64,000 nt of DNA from Ditylenchus dipsaci. Lineage: Eukaryota; Nematoda; Chromadorea; Rhabditida; Anguinidae. Shown here one piece after another: positions 10,432-22,634 of this stretch. Within the stretch, counting starts at the first letter, position 1. Each line of letters begins with the position of its first letter. Both the position numbers and the translations under genes were made by a program. The stretch spans positions 310,001 to 374,000 of the forward strand of contig SADC01001317.1 in the NCBI GenBank assembly GCA_004194705.1. The letters run 5' to 3'. The notes under the pieces are model-generated. The model had not been told where the DNA came from, searched no databases, and saw only the letters and a program-made list of their open reading frames with translations.

Positions 10432-12624
10432 CAATAATCTTTTGCTTAACTAGAAAAACATCAAAGTTAAAATTGCGTTGCTTGTATATACAAGGACTGC
10501 TATGATATCAAAAAAATGTAAACATAGATCCGGATACCGTATTTTCTCTAATAGCTCGAGCAGTCTCCGAAAGCTCGACACCCTTCACTTTGAGGACCTG
10601 TATCTCAGACTAGAGACATTAGACGCTACTAGGTAAAAAAAGCTTCTTTGATATACTCCATCCTAAAAATTCGAGCTACTTCGATATACCCCTTCTAAAA
10701 GTTTATATATTTTCACCATTATTTTAAACTCGAGCTGTGGTAAAAAAAGACTCTCAATATAGGAAAAATTATGTAGAAGTTTTACCTTCACCTACGATTT
10801 AGAAGTTTCATCGACCCCAAAAATTTTCAGATTTTTGGAGGGTTGAAAATTTGTTTTGAAAGATTTTTGGATGGCTTTTTTCGTTTCCAACAAGTTATTA
10901 TTCATCGCAATATTTTTAATTGAATAAATGTTAAATGGATAAAAAGTATTCTTCCAATCTTAATTTTTCGGACTTTTTCATAAAAATTGAAAATTTGTGA
11001 TAAAATCATGAGACATTAAAGCGAAATGTGGTTCTTTTTCGGCCAGATATGACAACTTTAAATTTCCTTCTATTTTATTTCATCCTGCTGCGAAATTATT
11101 ATCTTAATTTATCAATAATTTTTATATTTTTAGAAGATGAGATTTATCTTTTTTCTATTCCGCTTAAGCTAGTGGTCGATTAAAAAACACACCAGAGTCA
11201 GTAAAAAAAGGATTAATTGCTTCTAATGTCAGTTGCATTAATTGCCAAGCCGACCTGCTCTTTTACATCAATCGATATTTAGAAGAAAGACGGATCTTTT
11301 TGCCTATCTTATGGCAGTGAAATAAACTAAGTTCCTGCTTTTGTTGTTGTTTGAAAAAATTTTAAAAGAAACTTGCTTTTAATTCACTGAAAAACGGGTT
11401 CAATAGAATTAGAATGTATGTATAAACTTAGGAATATATAAGTTTAATAAAATAAATATTTGCTTGTGAGACGACAGCACTGGCTCAATTCTCTGCTGGT
11501 CTCCAACATCCAACACAATACACCTTAAATTTAGACATTTTTATATAAGAAATTACAGGAATCAAATTTTTCCCTAAAAACAGTCAACATCCTTCAGCGC
11601 AACATAGAGTTTTTCAAAACTTTGTCATGGGCTATTGAGATGCTAAAAAAAGTTGGTTCTTCAGCACACTATTTACATAGAGTTTTAGCCACAAACTTAT
11701 TTGAAAAAATTGCGAAAAACAGTATAAGAAACAAAAATATTGTGCAGCTATAGAAGTCATGTAAATATATATAAAATATATGAGTATCAGCTGATTTTAT
11801 GAACATACCTAAGCCACGTTTGACGCCATTCAGAAATCGGTTGAAAGATCGATTAAAACTGCCTTTTTCGAAAACCTTTTTGCACATTCAGATTCTCTTT
11901 GTGTTTTAGATTAAATTTTCGAAGACTGATCTTATGCAAGTCGCGGCTCATTTTGTAGCCAGTCATACAAGCCACAAATTAACTTGACTGAGGGTAGTCT
12001 AAAATCAGATCGAAGTAGCTTCTTGAGCCACAACTAACAAGTGCAGATCGAAACCCGGTTAAGAACAAGAAAATATAATCAAAAGAAAAGTAAGCCAGCC
12101 GAAAGAAACATCACCTCAAGCCAATAGAGGTGTAAGGCCAGCAGGTAGATAAGTGCTTCTTACTCCTGCTGCCACTGATTGAATAAAGGGTAACCAACGT
12201 CAGCAGCAAGCTGTCCTAGTTGGTTGGGCAATGGATCAATCTTGCTTGAAGAAGAACTTGAAAAACAACTAGTTTGACGCATTTTCACACCGACTAAAAC
12301 CCACTTCTAAAACCTTTAGCTTGAAAATTTAATACTTTTAAGTATTTAATTCAAAATATGCAATTTTTTTAATTACCGTATTTAATTTAATAGAAGAACA
12401 GTCTCTAATATACACACAGCCCCCTATTTTTTACTAAGATTTCAGAGTTAGGGCTATTTTCGATTTACAATTTTAAGATTTTTAAGCATTCGAAAAAAAC
12501 AGCCGCACATGTGCTCCTGTTAGAGTTAAGACGGTAGATAAGAAAAAGGTTGTTATTATTTTTGACTAACAAATTGCTCTTTTCCTGCACCGAATTCGGT
12601 CTTATCATTGAGCTTCTTGAACTT
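10432..12624. other. AT-rich stretch without a recognisable gene
   Basis: Only short chance frames are present. A sequence accgtattttctctaatagc at about 10538 matches the end of another repeat at 60346, so a MITE end is likely there. Around 12100-12290 a less AT-rich block contains tgaataaaggg and could be a retroelement LTR fragment, but I could not define its ends. Confidence 0.4.
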
Positions 12625-12753
12625 AGTTTCTAACACAACTATACCTAGAATTAAATGTTAGCCGTTGTTTTGTTAGAAACCAAGCTGAAAAATCTGTATA
12701 GAAGTTGAATGATTCGAAAATTTTTGAATTGGCAGGGACAAATTTTGAACCTA
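12625..12753. repeat. tttctaaca repeat, copy 1 (partner at 27205-27345)
   Basis: Words tttctaacacaactatacc, gttttgttagaaaccaagc and ttggcagggacaaatttt recur in the same order at 27205-27345. The tttctaaca / tgttagaaa pair inside makes a small hairpin. Confidence 0.5.
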
Positions 12754-13178
12754 CAGTCGACTCCCGATTTAGTGGACACCTCAAAAGTTCGTTCCGCCGA
12801 GGGCCCGACACTTTTTTACACCGAGTTTTGAAATGTTTTGTCAGTTCTGATTCGTCAGTCTAGTTCAAAAAAGTGCAAGGATTCCGATTTTGCCGATCGT
12901 TTCTGAAAAATACTTTAGAGTTGCATTTAGACCGGCAAGCCCTGATTTAGTGTACACCTAAATTTGAAAGAGGGTGTACACAAAATTGAGGGTTGCCGGT
13001 CTAAGTGCAAATCTGAAGTATTTTTTAGAAACGATCGGCAAAATCAGAATCCTTGCGATATTTTGAACTAGAGTGATGAATCAGAACTGACATAAGATTT
13101 CAAAAATCGGTGTAAAAAAAGTGTCGGGCCTGGGCGGAAACGAACTTTAGGGGTGTACAATAAATCGGGAGTCGACTG
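12754..13178. mobile_element. pogo-like MITE, TA target site, double palindrome
   Basis: A 425-bp element with ends cagtcgactcccgatttagt / aataaatcgggagtcgactg and TA on both sides. The arms pair over most of the length, with an inner inverted pair (ttgcatttagaccggcaagcc / ggttgccggtctaagtgcaa). A related single arm is present at 66-215. Confidence 0.7.
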
Positions 13179-14430
13179 TATGCCTTTTTAAACCATAAAA
13201 GGTTACAAACAGAGACATAGTGTCTACCGTGCAATTATGCACAAAATGAATAGTAGTTTAGTAAATCAATAGTTTAGTAAAAAACACGGCCTTTACCGTG
13301 TTATGTCACCTAGACTTTAATGCATGCTTAAAACTACGGTTTTCAATATAAAGTGTATTTTTTCTGCGTTTTTAGTACATAGAGCACACAAGGTACATAA
13401 AAACTTTACTTCAGCAGGGATGATATTTTATACTTTCAGTGAACATTTACACCCCTTTCGACAGTAAAAACTAGCCAAAAAAACTTTTCAAATGCATTTT
13501 TTAACTCGAGAAAGACGGACTGTAATTTTGGCTCATTCTTAAAACAGTATTTCCTACTGAATATTTTTCCGGCGACAGACTTGTTCGGCTCGCTGAAGTT
13601 TTCATCAAAAATTCCATATGTAAAAAATGGGGTTATAAAAAGAGAGTTGTACAAAAAGGATTCTAGCTGTGTACTTACATCAGCATTTACAAAATTATCA
13701 CAATTCATTTCGTAGAGAAAGAGATTAGTTCTCCAACGAATATTTAAGTATTCTTTTTTGTAAAGTATATCGCGACAAAAATGCATTTTAAGATTAGGTG
13801 TTTTTTATATCACAAAATTTTTGTTTAAAAAGGCGTGTTCAAAGCGATTTTTTCGATTGACAAAATATAAGAACAGAAAGCGGCGGTTATTTTGGCACCG
13901 AATGCAGCAATAGTTTAGAATAAAATTCTGACAAACTATTCAAAATCAATGTATATCTTGTAACACAACTTTTCTATAACTCTCTTTTAGATAAAAAAAA
14001 AATAACCCTTGACTCTAACACCGGATTTGTGTTCAGCATGGTCGATTTGAACCATGACTATAACGACTCTTAAAATTTGAAATACACTGTCGAAATTCGA
14101 ATTCCGCTCAAATACAAAAAACATTTAATTTTAAAAATTTGAAGCCAGAGAATTTTGCTAGGGAGAGGGAGTTCCTGGTTCAGAGGTTGCCGGTAACTTA
14201 TTGCACTTTTTTCAATATAGCAGCGCTGAAGAGCTAGAAACAAAGAAAAAATACAAGTATGAATCACATAGAGCACAAAGGCGGGCCAAACACATAACCA
14301 GAAGAATGATTACAAATATATAGCTGGTAATCAACTATTTTTGCATTTTATCATTCAAAGTTTGGCTGTAGGTGAAAACACTCCTCAAAATATGTGTTTT
14401 TTCTTTAAGTTTATTTTTTACCTCTTTAAA
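13179..14430. other. AT-rich stretch, no supported gene
   Basis: A 116-residue minus-strand frame at 13436-13786 has no motif I recognise and could be chance. Near 14010 the phrase 'caccggattt..gttcagcatggtcgattt' matches the arms of the fold-back at 21829-22634, so part of this region is a degraded repeat. Confidence 0.4.
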
Positions 14431-15300
14431 GGAGCGGGAAAAGCGGTCACGCGACATTTGCGCCCCGACACTTGTGCCCGACAGCGGCAGCGCCGGCGCC
14501 GGCGCTATCTAGTCAAATTTTTGCCGCCGGCGCCAGCGCCAGTCGAAATTTTTGCCGCCAGCGCCATAAGAAATGTTTTTGTTCAGTCACTGTATTTCAC
14601 TGTAATTTTTTTTATTGACGAAGTATCAATGAATGCGAAAGTTTTTTTTTGTATTATTACTGCTTTTCAATGCGGAAATAATAATTAATGCTAAAACATT
14701 ACACAAAATTATAATTTAATCAAATGATTTTTTGCTATTTAAAAGAGTTGCTGCAGTGGGTGTTTTTCGTCCAGTGGACAGCATTATCATGATGCTAAAC
14801 ATACGTTCAACAAACATACGTTCCGCCCCTGAGCTGGCTGGGATTGAAAGTATATCAAACGCTAGCTTCGAAATTGATGGATATATCTCGAATCGAACCT
14901 AATCGAAAAAAAAACTTTCAGCTACAAAAGGATGTGAAAACATTTGAGAAAAGAAAATATATGTAACCATGTAAAAAACATAGTTTCATGGGCGCCGGCG
15001 CCCACTTTTTTTGTTTTTTCATAAAAGTATCCTTAGCATTTGCGGTACTATGATTTTTTTCAATAAAGTTCTTTTCAATCTAAAAATAAGTCATTGGCAG
15101 TCTCGGAAAAAAAGCTATCGGCAACGTTGGCACACGAAAATTGTCAGGTCGGCTCAAAATTTGTCAGGTCGGTGCCCGGCGCCGGCAGCCGTTTTGGCTA
15201 GCAGCGCCGGCACCCGACGGCGCCGCCAGTCATTTTTTGAAACAGCGCCGGCGGCTCCGCCAGCGCCGGCGCTGGCGCTGGTGCAACTATGGTCCTGATG
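14430..15300. repeat. Second GC-rich gcgccggc element
   Basis: Two clusters of gcgccggcgcc-type words (about 14450-14570 and 14988-15290) flank an AT-rich middle. The right edge gtgcaactatgg matches the end of the GC-rich hAT-like element at 3315-4112. The corresponding left terminus is not obvious, so the element may be truncated or rearranged. Confidence 0.45.
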
Positions 15301-16446
15301 TGCGTTAGCATACCTTGCGCCTAAGCTAAAACCTAAGTCGAAAATCGTATAGGTGAGCAATAGGGCAGCCGGCCACCCTAAAGAGAGTATTACATACTGT
15401 ATTTCATATGATAGAGCCCCAGAGCTTTATTTTTCGACTACCTTCCAGAGAGGATCTTTATAAGGAGTGGCTTCTAATAAGCGAAAAGGCTTTATTTTCA
15501 AGTCCCCTGTTCGACAAATACTTCGACTATCATCATGAGATAAAAAAACTATTTAGCTTTCTAAATATGCTTTCAAAATAAAGTCCTCCTCTGGATTTTC
15601 CAAAGTTTTCGCGCCGATATTTAAAGGTTTACATGATAAAACCAATTATAGTAATAATCAAAACCAGTAGGGTCCTGTTGTATTTGATAGCCGGATAGAA
15701 TAGAGAGCGGAAATAGACGGATGCTTGATTCATGATAACACAACGATAATAATAATATTGGACATTGGACTTGACAACGAACGTAGTCGTGTCAAGACCA
15801 CAATACACTTAGACGGCACATAACACCTCCCTCGGTCAAAGATGTCTAATGGAGGAGGTGCCTAATTTATTTCTTCAGTCAAGATGGTGCCAGTATTTTT
15901 AAATTGTGCGAGAAATTGTGTTTACATCGTCAAATTCAAATTTTTTACGTCCTCTAATCTATTTTTCACTGGCCAAGTTTATTTTTGACATTTTTTGTTG
16001 AAGAATTGGAGATTCTGAGCAGTTAGCATGATTATTATACCAATGTGTGCTGTTCTCTGAGTGGGGTCTTCATTACATTAGTTTTAAGCTAATGTACATA
16101 CACTTGACGACTGCTAATTACTAAGATTTTTTATTACTTGCACAAAGCATGAACTGACGGTCGAATTTGAACTTGGCTGGTAAACAACATATTTGAGAAG
16201 GTAAAAAGTTTGAACTTGAGGAGGTAAACACATTTTTTTTCAAAATTGAAATTTGAAGAGGTAAAAATAAATTTGAGGAGTAGACTCGGTATACCACCGA
16301 TGGTATAAAAAAGCGGATAGGATACACCGTAATACGTACTTAGTTACTGACTTTACTTAATTGCTTGGATTGGATATATTGAAAAAATCTTTAGCATCTT
16401 TTTTAGCCTAATGAAACAATGTTAATTGATATCATCCCTTATAAGC
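15301..16446. other. Intergenic stretch with a possible retroelement LTR scrap
   Basis: Around 15660-15860 the sequence is less AT-rich and contains a hairpin between ggcacataacacctcc and ggaggaggtgcc. It may be an LTR or leader remnant, but no duplication or primer-binding site could be fixed. I see nothing else supportable. Confidence 0.3.
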
Positions 16447-16876
16447 ATGGGACGGAAGTAAATTTCAATTCCTTTTTTTCGTCCACGAAATTTATACTTT
16501 TATTTATAGTGAACTATCGCTTAATCGATTCGCCCAGATCTCAGCTTTCGTTTAAGGATAGACATGCTGTGAAAAGTCTGAAAAAATGCTGAGATATTAA
16601 GTGAAATGTGAAGAAACATCTCTTCCGTCCTCCGATTTCCGAAAATCGGAAGACGGAAGAGATTTATCTTCACATTTGACCTAATATCTCAGTATTTTTT
16701 CAGAGTTTTAAAGAAAAGATGAGTTTTTTTTAAGATAATTTTTTTCTCTAGCAAAAGCTGAGATCTGGGAAGATCGATTAAGCTATAGTTTACTAAATAA
16801 AAGTATAAATTTCGTGGACAAAATACGAATTGAAATTTACTTCAGTTCCACTTTCGATTCTCTTCCGTCCCATCCC
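16447..16876. mobile_element. Fold-back element with gggacggaag ends
   Basis: Left arm gggacggaagtaaatttcaa pairs with a right arm ending cttccgtccc. A central perfect inverted pair (atctcttccgtc ... gacggaagagat) lies at 16618-16663. The arms share 'agatctcagcttt' and 'tttactaaataaaagtat' type words. It has no coding sequence. Confidence 0.6.
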
Positions 16877-17256
16877 TGATCCGTATCAATAATCTCATAG
16901 CAACTATTTTGAGCCCTACCGTAGTGGTTTTGGTCTACATTTTTGTGTTCGATGCTTAGGCGCAGGGTAGGCTAGCGTACTTTAGGACGGACTCACAAAT
17001 GCTTTTCGTGTTTTTTCGAACTTTAAAAAAGTTCCTAGAACACGTATGAGTCTGTCCTGATGTAGAGTTGGCTATCTCGCCCCTGAAATCGAATCATAAA
17101 AATGTGAAATATCAAGAAGTGAGTTAAACCTGTATCCAATCGATGTATCCGAACAGTTTTTTATCCAATCCTCAGGCAGTCGTAAACACATATTTTGAGG
17201 AGTGTTTTTAATTTAAGCCTTTAAAGTTCGGAGTTTGCTTTTTAAAGTTGGCAAAT

Positions 17257-17427
17257 ATGCGCCAAAGACGTTCTGTATTTGGTCGTTTCGGTGGAAGTAT
17301 TTCTAATTTGAACGGTCATCAGCAGCACCAGTTTGAAGCATTAGAAGAAAGGAGTCAAAGCAGATCCAGCATTATTTCTAGCCTATTTTCCAGTAGATTG
17401 ACTCTTAACACACACAATGAAGATTCT
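17257..17427 (+). CDS. Probable first exon of an uncharacterised gene
   Basis: From ATG at 17257 the frame gives 57 residues starting MRQRRSVFGRFGG, with a Ser-rich second half, and then a strong donor (TCT|GTAAGT) at phase 0. The Arg-rich start and Ser-rich sequence resemble a disordered N-terminus. It lies on the same strand as the exons at 21487-30372 and could be their first exon, but the link is inferred. No domain is recognised. Confidence 0.4.
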
Positions 17428-18703
17428 GTAAGTAGCGGGCAGTCAAGAAAGTCCTGCATTAGTAGAGAGCTAACTAACTCTTTTCTAATTTGTTCCAGTG
17501 AACCATATTTATAAAAATTATAACAAAAATATCCAAAATTTGCAAAAGTCAAAATTTTCGAGTAAGACTGTGATGAAATTGCAGATTCACTCCAAGTTTT
17601 AGACTTTTGGACAAAAATTTTTTTTGAAACCTATCAAAAAACTTTATTGCCAATTCTAAAATTGAAGAGTATTTGTGACCGATCCGAAAACAGATGGTTA
17701 GATTTGATTGCAGCAGGCCCTTTTGAGAGCCCAACATTGAAATTTTCAAATCGGTTTATGTAGGCTCAAGTCGTAGGTCATGATTTTTTTATTTCACTCT
17801 GGTACTGAAAATTTCAGGCTGGGATCCCTGACCCAAATACCCTAAATGTGCAGCAGTAGAAACATGGTTAGGGAATAGAACTACCGTATAGGACTAAAAC
17901 GAGTTTTTTCAAAATTTTGTATTTTTGTTCTGACTCATTTTTCTTCATGAGCTTTCGGCCAGAAATGTAGCCAGAAAAAATCAAATAAAGTTCGCCTCTT
18001 TTACGCTTTTGGCAACCGTGATTTAAATATGTTGTACCAAATGATTTCGGCAACCCATTTGTCCAATCGGCTGTACCTCATTTCGTAACGCGCCATTTCG
18101 TAACAGGTTCATTTGGTAACAAGTTCATTTGGTAACAGGTTCAGGTAGTAACATTTTTTTCGTAACGCAAGATTTCGTAACAGATTCGTTTCGTAACAAT
18201 TTTTTTCGTAACACGAGATTTCGTAACAAATTTTTTCGTAACCCGAGATTTCGTAACAAACATTTTCGTAACAGTGATTTCAAGGCTACTACCTAATTCA
18301 ATTTGGTCTAATTTACAACTCTTTCAAACAACAGGGGGGACCAAGGCAGTTTTTTAGGTTTTTTGAAATTTTTTATTTTGTGTCCAAACACCCGAAACCA
18401 TCGCAAACCAACCAAATACCCTCAAACTGCCTTAATAGTCTCAAACCAAACCCAAACATGAAAAATAAAAATTTCTTTAAAATGAAAAATAAACTATTTT
18501 TTCCACTTAAAATTGTGTGAGGAATCGGGCTTATTAGGACCAAAAGTGCGATTTCACCTACCCAATCCCAAACCTGGGGCGACTACCACTTGGACAGGTT
18601 GATATCCAGGTAACTCCAGAGTAGGGCTACGTTCACCCAAATGACCTGAAAAGTCAAATGCTTGCTTTTGTATCTGAAATTATATTAAAATAAGGAATGC
18701 GCC

Positions 18704-18740
18704 CAGGTGGATTCGAACCAACAACCTAAATCAACCCTTA
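18704..18740 (-). other. tRNA-like 3' segment (box B)
   Basis: Reverse complement reads GGTTCGAATCC followed by acctgggcgca, a T-arm plus acceptor-like tail. No matching 5' half with a good box A is evident. It is paired with the copy at 19155-19183 in the other arm of the fold-back. Confidence 0.4.
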
Positions 18741-19134
18741 GAATTACTAACAAGCCCATCATGCAGTGTGAGCAAACCAAGTGGTCGTCCACTTAAATCA
18801 AAAATTCTTTTTTCACGTTTTCGGGTTCCAAAACAAATTTTCTGCACTGATTCGAGCATCCTGAAGATGGTTTGACAGTGGTAAAATCACGTTTTACCGA
18901 GAAATTTTTGAGTTATTGCTAACGATTGATTTTGATAAATCAACAATTAGCAATAACTTAAAAATTTCTCGGTAAAACGTGATTTTACCACTGTCAAACC
19001 ATCTTCAGCATACTCGAATCAGTGCAAAAAAATTGTTTTGGAACCCGAAAACGTGAAAAAAAATTTTGATCCAAGTGGACGACCACTTGGTTTGGTTCGT
19101 CCCTCTGGATGTCCCTCGGATGGAGTTCTGAGCG

Positions 19135-19275
19135 ATTATAAGTGGTGATGTAGAGCTTGCTGGTTCGAATCCACCTGGGCGCATACTTTTGATTTTATTA
19201 TAATTTTGAGTGTTTGAGTGGTGTAGAGGTCCATATACTCACCACCAAGGTTGCTGGTTCGAACCCCTCTGGATG
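19135..19275 (+). other. Two tRNA-like segments in tandem
   Basis: Box B words GGTTCGAATCC (about 19162) and GGTTCGAACCC (about 19254) each sit 40-60 bases after 'gtggtg(a)tgtagag(g)' words that resemble box A. The cloverleaf is not convincing. They look like tRNA-derived promoters captured in the fold-back. Confidence 0.4.
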
Positions 19276-19727
19276 CGATCAGTCTCGGGTACTGGTCACT
19301 AGGTGCTTAACGGGGTTCGGAGAGCGTGAGGTGCTTTTAGATGCTTTGGGATGATTTGGGTGGTTTCAGCAATTTGGGATGTTTTGGGGTAAATTACGGA
19401 TGACTTAAGTAATTTGGGATGGTTCGGACACAATCTGAAAAATTTCAAAAAAAAAAAACTAAAAAAACTAGCTTGGTCCCCCTGTTGTTTGAAAAAAGTT
19501 GTGAATTAGATTAAATCAAATTAGCTAAAGTCTTAGTATCACTGTTACGAAAATGTTTGTTACGAAATCTCGCATTACGAAAAAATTTGTTACAAAATCT
19601 CGCGTTACAAAACCATTTGTTACGAAATTAGCTCATTACGAAATGAACCTGTTACCAAAATGAACCTGTTACCAAATGAACTTGTTACGAAATGGCGCGT
19701 TACGAAATGAGGTACAGCCGTCCAATC

Positions 19728-20541
19728 GCCATAAAGCAGTAAGCTTTGAATGACCTCGATTTGTCACACACCAACCAGTCTCATTAATAAAAAGGTCTTC
19801 CTCTTTTTTATGGCTTGTTCGCCGTTCCTCTCCCATCTAAAGAGATTTTTTCCGGTCGCTTTCCTCCTACAAATATTTTCAATGGGTTGAAGGGGCGTTT
19901 TAGCCATTTGTCTTATTGATCTACTTTTCGCACCAATTTGGCAAGCTAACCAGTGTGCTTTGTAATTATTCAGATTGGGAAAGCGATTAGCTGAATTTAG
20001 AACAAAGACTTTTTTTTGGTTTCTTTCTCATCATTGCCAAAACTAACCTTTTTGTTTTAGTTTTAAAGTGGTGTCCTGTTATTTTCCCACACACGCACTT
20101 AGGGTTGCATGTTTCGAATTAGTGATTTTTCGAACCGCCAATTCATTGCTGGGATTGACAGCATTTTTGGCGTTTTACGAAAGCTGTTTGAAAAATTATG
20201 TCGGACCCAGCAATTTATCGGTTGTTCGAAATTTCCCACAATAATTACCTCTTGAAAAAATTTCCAGTATTGAAGGTTTTAAGTCTTGATGCAAAAAATA
20301 GCATGAGTTTCGTGTTTCTCACGCCTCAAAGCAAAAATGGTCATTTTTAAATATCAATTTTTTTTAAACCAATATTGTTGCCATCGTCTGACGCACTATC
20401 CGTGTCATACTATTAACAAAATGCCTCAATGAAAAAGACCTAAAATCTAGGAGATACAAGCATCTGGAAAATTTAGAGTGTTAAAAGAAATTTTTTTATT
20501 ACGAAACTTGGACAAAAGTTATGCACGTTTTGTATTGAAAC
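19728..20541. other. AT-rich stretch, no gene seen
   Basis: Only short chance frames are present. There is no repeat I could pair elsewhere in the window. Confidence 0.4.
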
Positions 20542-21035
20542 TAGAGACCAGCCTTTGCCTTTTGGCGATGTTGCGATGCAATGTTTTTAAGCCGAAATAT
20601 TTGCGTGCGATGTTGCGATGCGATGTCGGTATTTGAGTGCGATACATCGCAGCGATGTTTTACTTTAAATTTTCGAGTGCGATGTTGAAATTTTGGCCGA
20701 AAATTTTCACATCTTCACGAAATTTGCAAAAAAAATTCGAACTTTTGAAAAAAAATAACAGATCTCAATCGGCCGTATCATGCATATATTTACTTTTATT
20801 CATATCCAGACAACACCCCACGTTATTTGGGGGTTTTCACGACTTTGGCGTTATGCAATTTTTATTATTTTAAACGAATTTGCAAAATAAGTTTGCGATG
20901 TTTAACAAATTGCGATGCGATGTTGTGATGTTTTCAAAATCATGCGTGCGATGTTGCGATGCGATGTTTTGGGTCTAAATTTGCTGCGTGCGATGCGATG
21001 TTTGCGATTTTAACATCGCATCGTGCCGGTCTCTA
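20542..21035. mobile_element. Non-autonomous hAT element with gatgcgatgt arrays
   Basis: 494 bp with ends tagagaccagc / gccggtctcta and flanks attgaaac and attgagac (7 of 8). The arrays at both ends are the same gatgcgatgtt motif as in hAT copies A and B, but the terminal repeat and the internal sequence differ. It is probably a distant non-autonomous relative. Confidence 0.75.
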
Positions 21036-21486
21036 ATTGAGACATTTGATGCTTATTAAAGTTTCAAAGTCTTAGGATGGTTCCTTTCAAGACTTTCTGA
21101 ATAACCCATTGTACCCCAAGCTTTTTTCGCCACGTAGTGAGAGAAAAATGCATTTTAGCTATGCTGAGGTGTTAGACTCTACTAGCCTTCCACTAAAACT
21201 TGGCTTGTATTTATTTTTTTTCATTTTACCAGATGCATTCGTGAAACTTATGAAATCACAATTGTGGTGGGTATAGTAGAGCTGAGGTTAGCAAGAAATT
21301 GTCGAATTTCAAGAACCAAACAACTGTAGAGAAGGTAGACGAGCTGGAGTGATGAGTAGGCGGCACACGAAATTTTTTATGCTTTTCTTCTTCTTTTTTT
21401 CTTCCATTCTAACCATGCAGCACAATTAGTGGTGTTGTTATTGTATGAGAGCAAAAAGCAGAAGCAGCAGCCAAGCACACACCTAG

Positions 21487-21726
21487 TCATTATCAATATT
21501 TTCTGATCAAAAAAATATGCGTCGCTTTAGTCTTCAGACCATTCCTGGCTCTCCTAATACTGACTTCTTAAAAGATAGTCATCCATTGACTGTATCAAGA
21601 CCGCTGCCTAGATTTGGCTTAAAAGCCAACAACAATGAGCGTGCCTACTGCATTTACGCTTTGAACAAGCCCAAGGAATTTCCAAAAGGATATGTGGAAC
21701 ACAGGGTGTCCATCGACGATTTTAAG
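21487..21726 (+). CDS. Candidate exon of an uncharacterised gene
   Basis: An open frame runs from a possible acceptor (acacctag) at 21486 through ATG 21517 to a donor (AAG|GTATTT) after 21726, all in phase 0. It encodes MRRFSLQTIPGSPNTDF... ending in a VSIDDFK segment. The composition looks protein-like, and a Tyr/Pro-rich middle (YALNKPKEFPKGY) is unlike the repeats around. It may be an alternative first exon or an internal exon of the gene continuing at 24379, but its phase does not fit that exon directly. No family is recognised. Confidence 0.4.
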
Positions 21727-21777
21727 GTATTTTAAGGGTGGTAATTTTTTTTGCCCATTGATTTCAAAATTTTGAAC

Positions 21778-21838
21778 GAAAGCGCAGATGAAAGCGCAAA
21801 CGAAAGCGCAAACGAAAGCGCAAAGGAAAGCGCAGATC
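21778..21838. repeat. 12-bp tandem repeat gaaagcgcaaac x5
   Basis: Five consecutive units of gaaagcgca(g/a)a(t/c/g) lie at the left border of the next fold-back element. The right border carries a single unit only. Confidence 0.7.
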
Positions 21839-22634
21839 ACGGGCTTTTAAATAAGGTACAATCGAGATATTTATTAAAAAATTTACTTCAAAGAAAAATT
21901 TGTATCCTTTTTCAAAAACGGTGTTGATAATTACAAACAAAACAAAAAGTGTGATAACGTCATTTTTTTAGTTGTCAGTGTATATCATTCAACAGAGCAA
22001 GAAAAATTTCACCAGAAAAAGCTTTGAGCTAGGGTGAAAGGAGGCTTTAGGAGTGTTTAGCAAGACTCTCGAAAAAATTTCAAAATCAATTTTGACGTAA
22101 AACTTATATTTTGCCATAGAAACCGCGATTTTTGACACCGGATTCGAGTTCAGCATGGTCGATTTGCTTACAAATCTGCCTTTAAACATGAAAACTTGCT
22201 GTGAAATTTCAAATTCCGCTCAATAGAAAAAGTATTCGAATTCAAAATTTTTTGAAATTCAAATGATTTTGTTTTGAGTGGAATTTGAAATTTGACAACA
22301 ATTTTTCATGTTCAAAGGCAGATTTGTAAGCAAATCGACCATGCTGAACTCGAATCCGGTGTCAAAAATTACGGTTTCTTTGGCAAAATATGAGTTTTAC
22401 GTCAAAATTGATTTTGTAATTTTTTGAGAGTCTTGTTAAACACTCCTGAAGCCTCCTTTACCCTAGCTCAAATCTTTTTCTTGTGCAATTTTTCTTGCTC
22501 TGTCGAATGATATACACTGACAACTAACAAATGACGTTATCACACTTTTTGTTCTGTAATTTTTTCTTCGAAAAGAAATTAAATAAATACTTTAATGATA
22601 CCTTATTTGAAAGCCCGCGATCTGCGCTTTCTTT
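21829..22634. mobile_element. Fold-back element, ~400-bp arms
   Basis: The left arm beginning gcgcagatcacgggctttta pairs along its length with the right arm ending aaagcccgcgatctgcgc. The inner arms share 'caccggattcgagttcagca' and its complement around a short spacer near 22255. The arms are about 90 percent alike by eye. No coding sequence is present. Confidence 0.75.

Larger units (their letters stand above)
18069..19719. mobile_element. Large fold-back element with tttcgtaac arrays and tRNA-like segments
   Basis: 1651 bp with ends ggctgtacctcatttcg and exact reverse complement, flanked by identical octamers gtccaatc (18061-18068, 19720-19727). Both ends hold about ten copies of a tttcgtaac(a) word in mirror orientation. 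Further in lie direct and inverted tRNA-like pieces with box B sequences (GGTTCGAATCC near 19162, GGTTCGAACCC near 19254, and one inverted near 18720). The centre is another palindrome (18780-19095) also found at 39058-39368 and 54816-55155. It sits between possible exons of the plus-strand gene. Confidence 0.85.

Noticed and set aside
13436..13786. 116-residue minus-strand frame as a gene
   Set aside because: AT-rich composition, no motif, no good splice sites or signals; chance is as likely.
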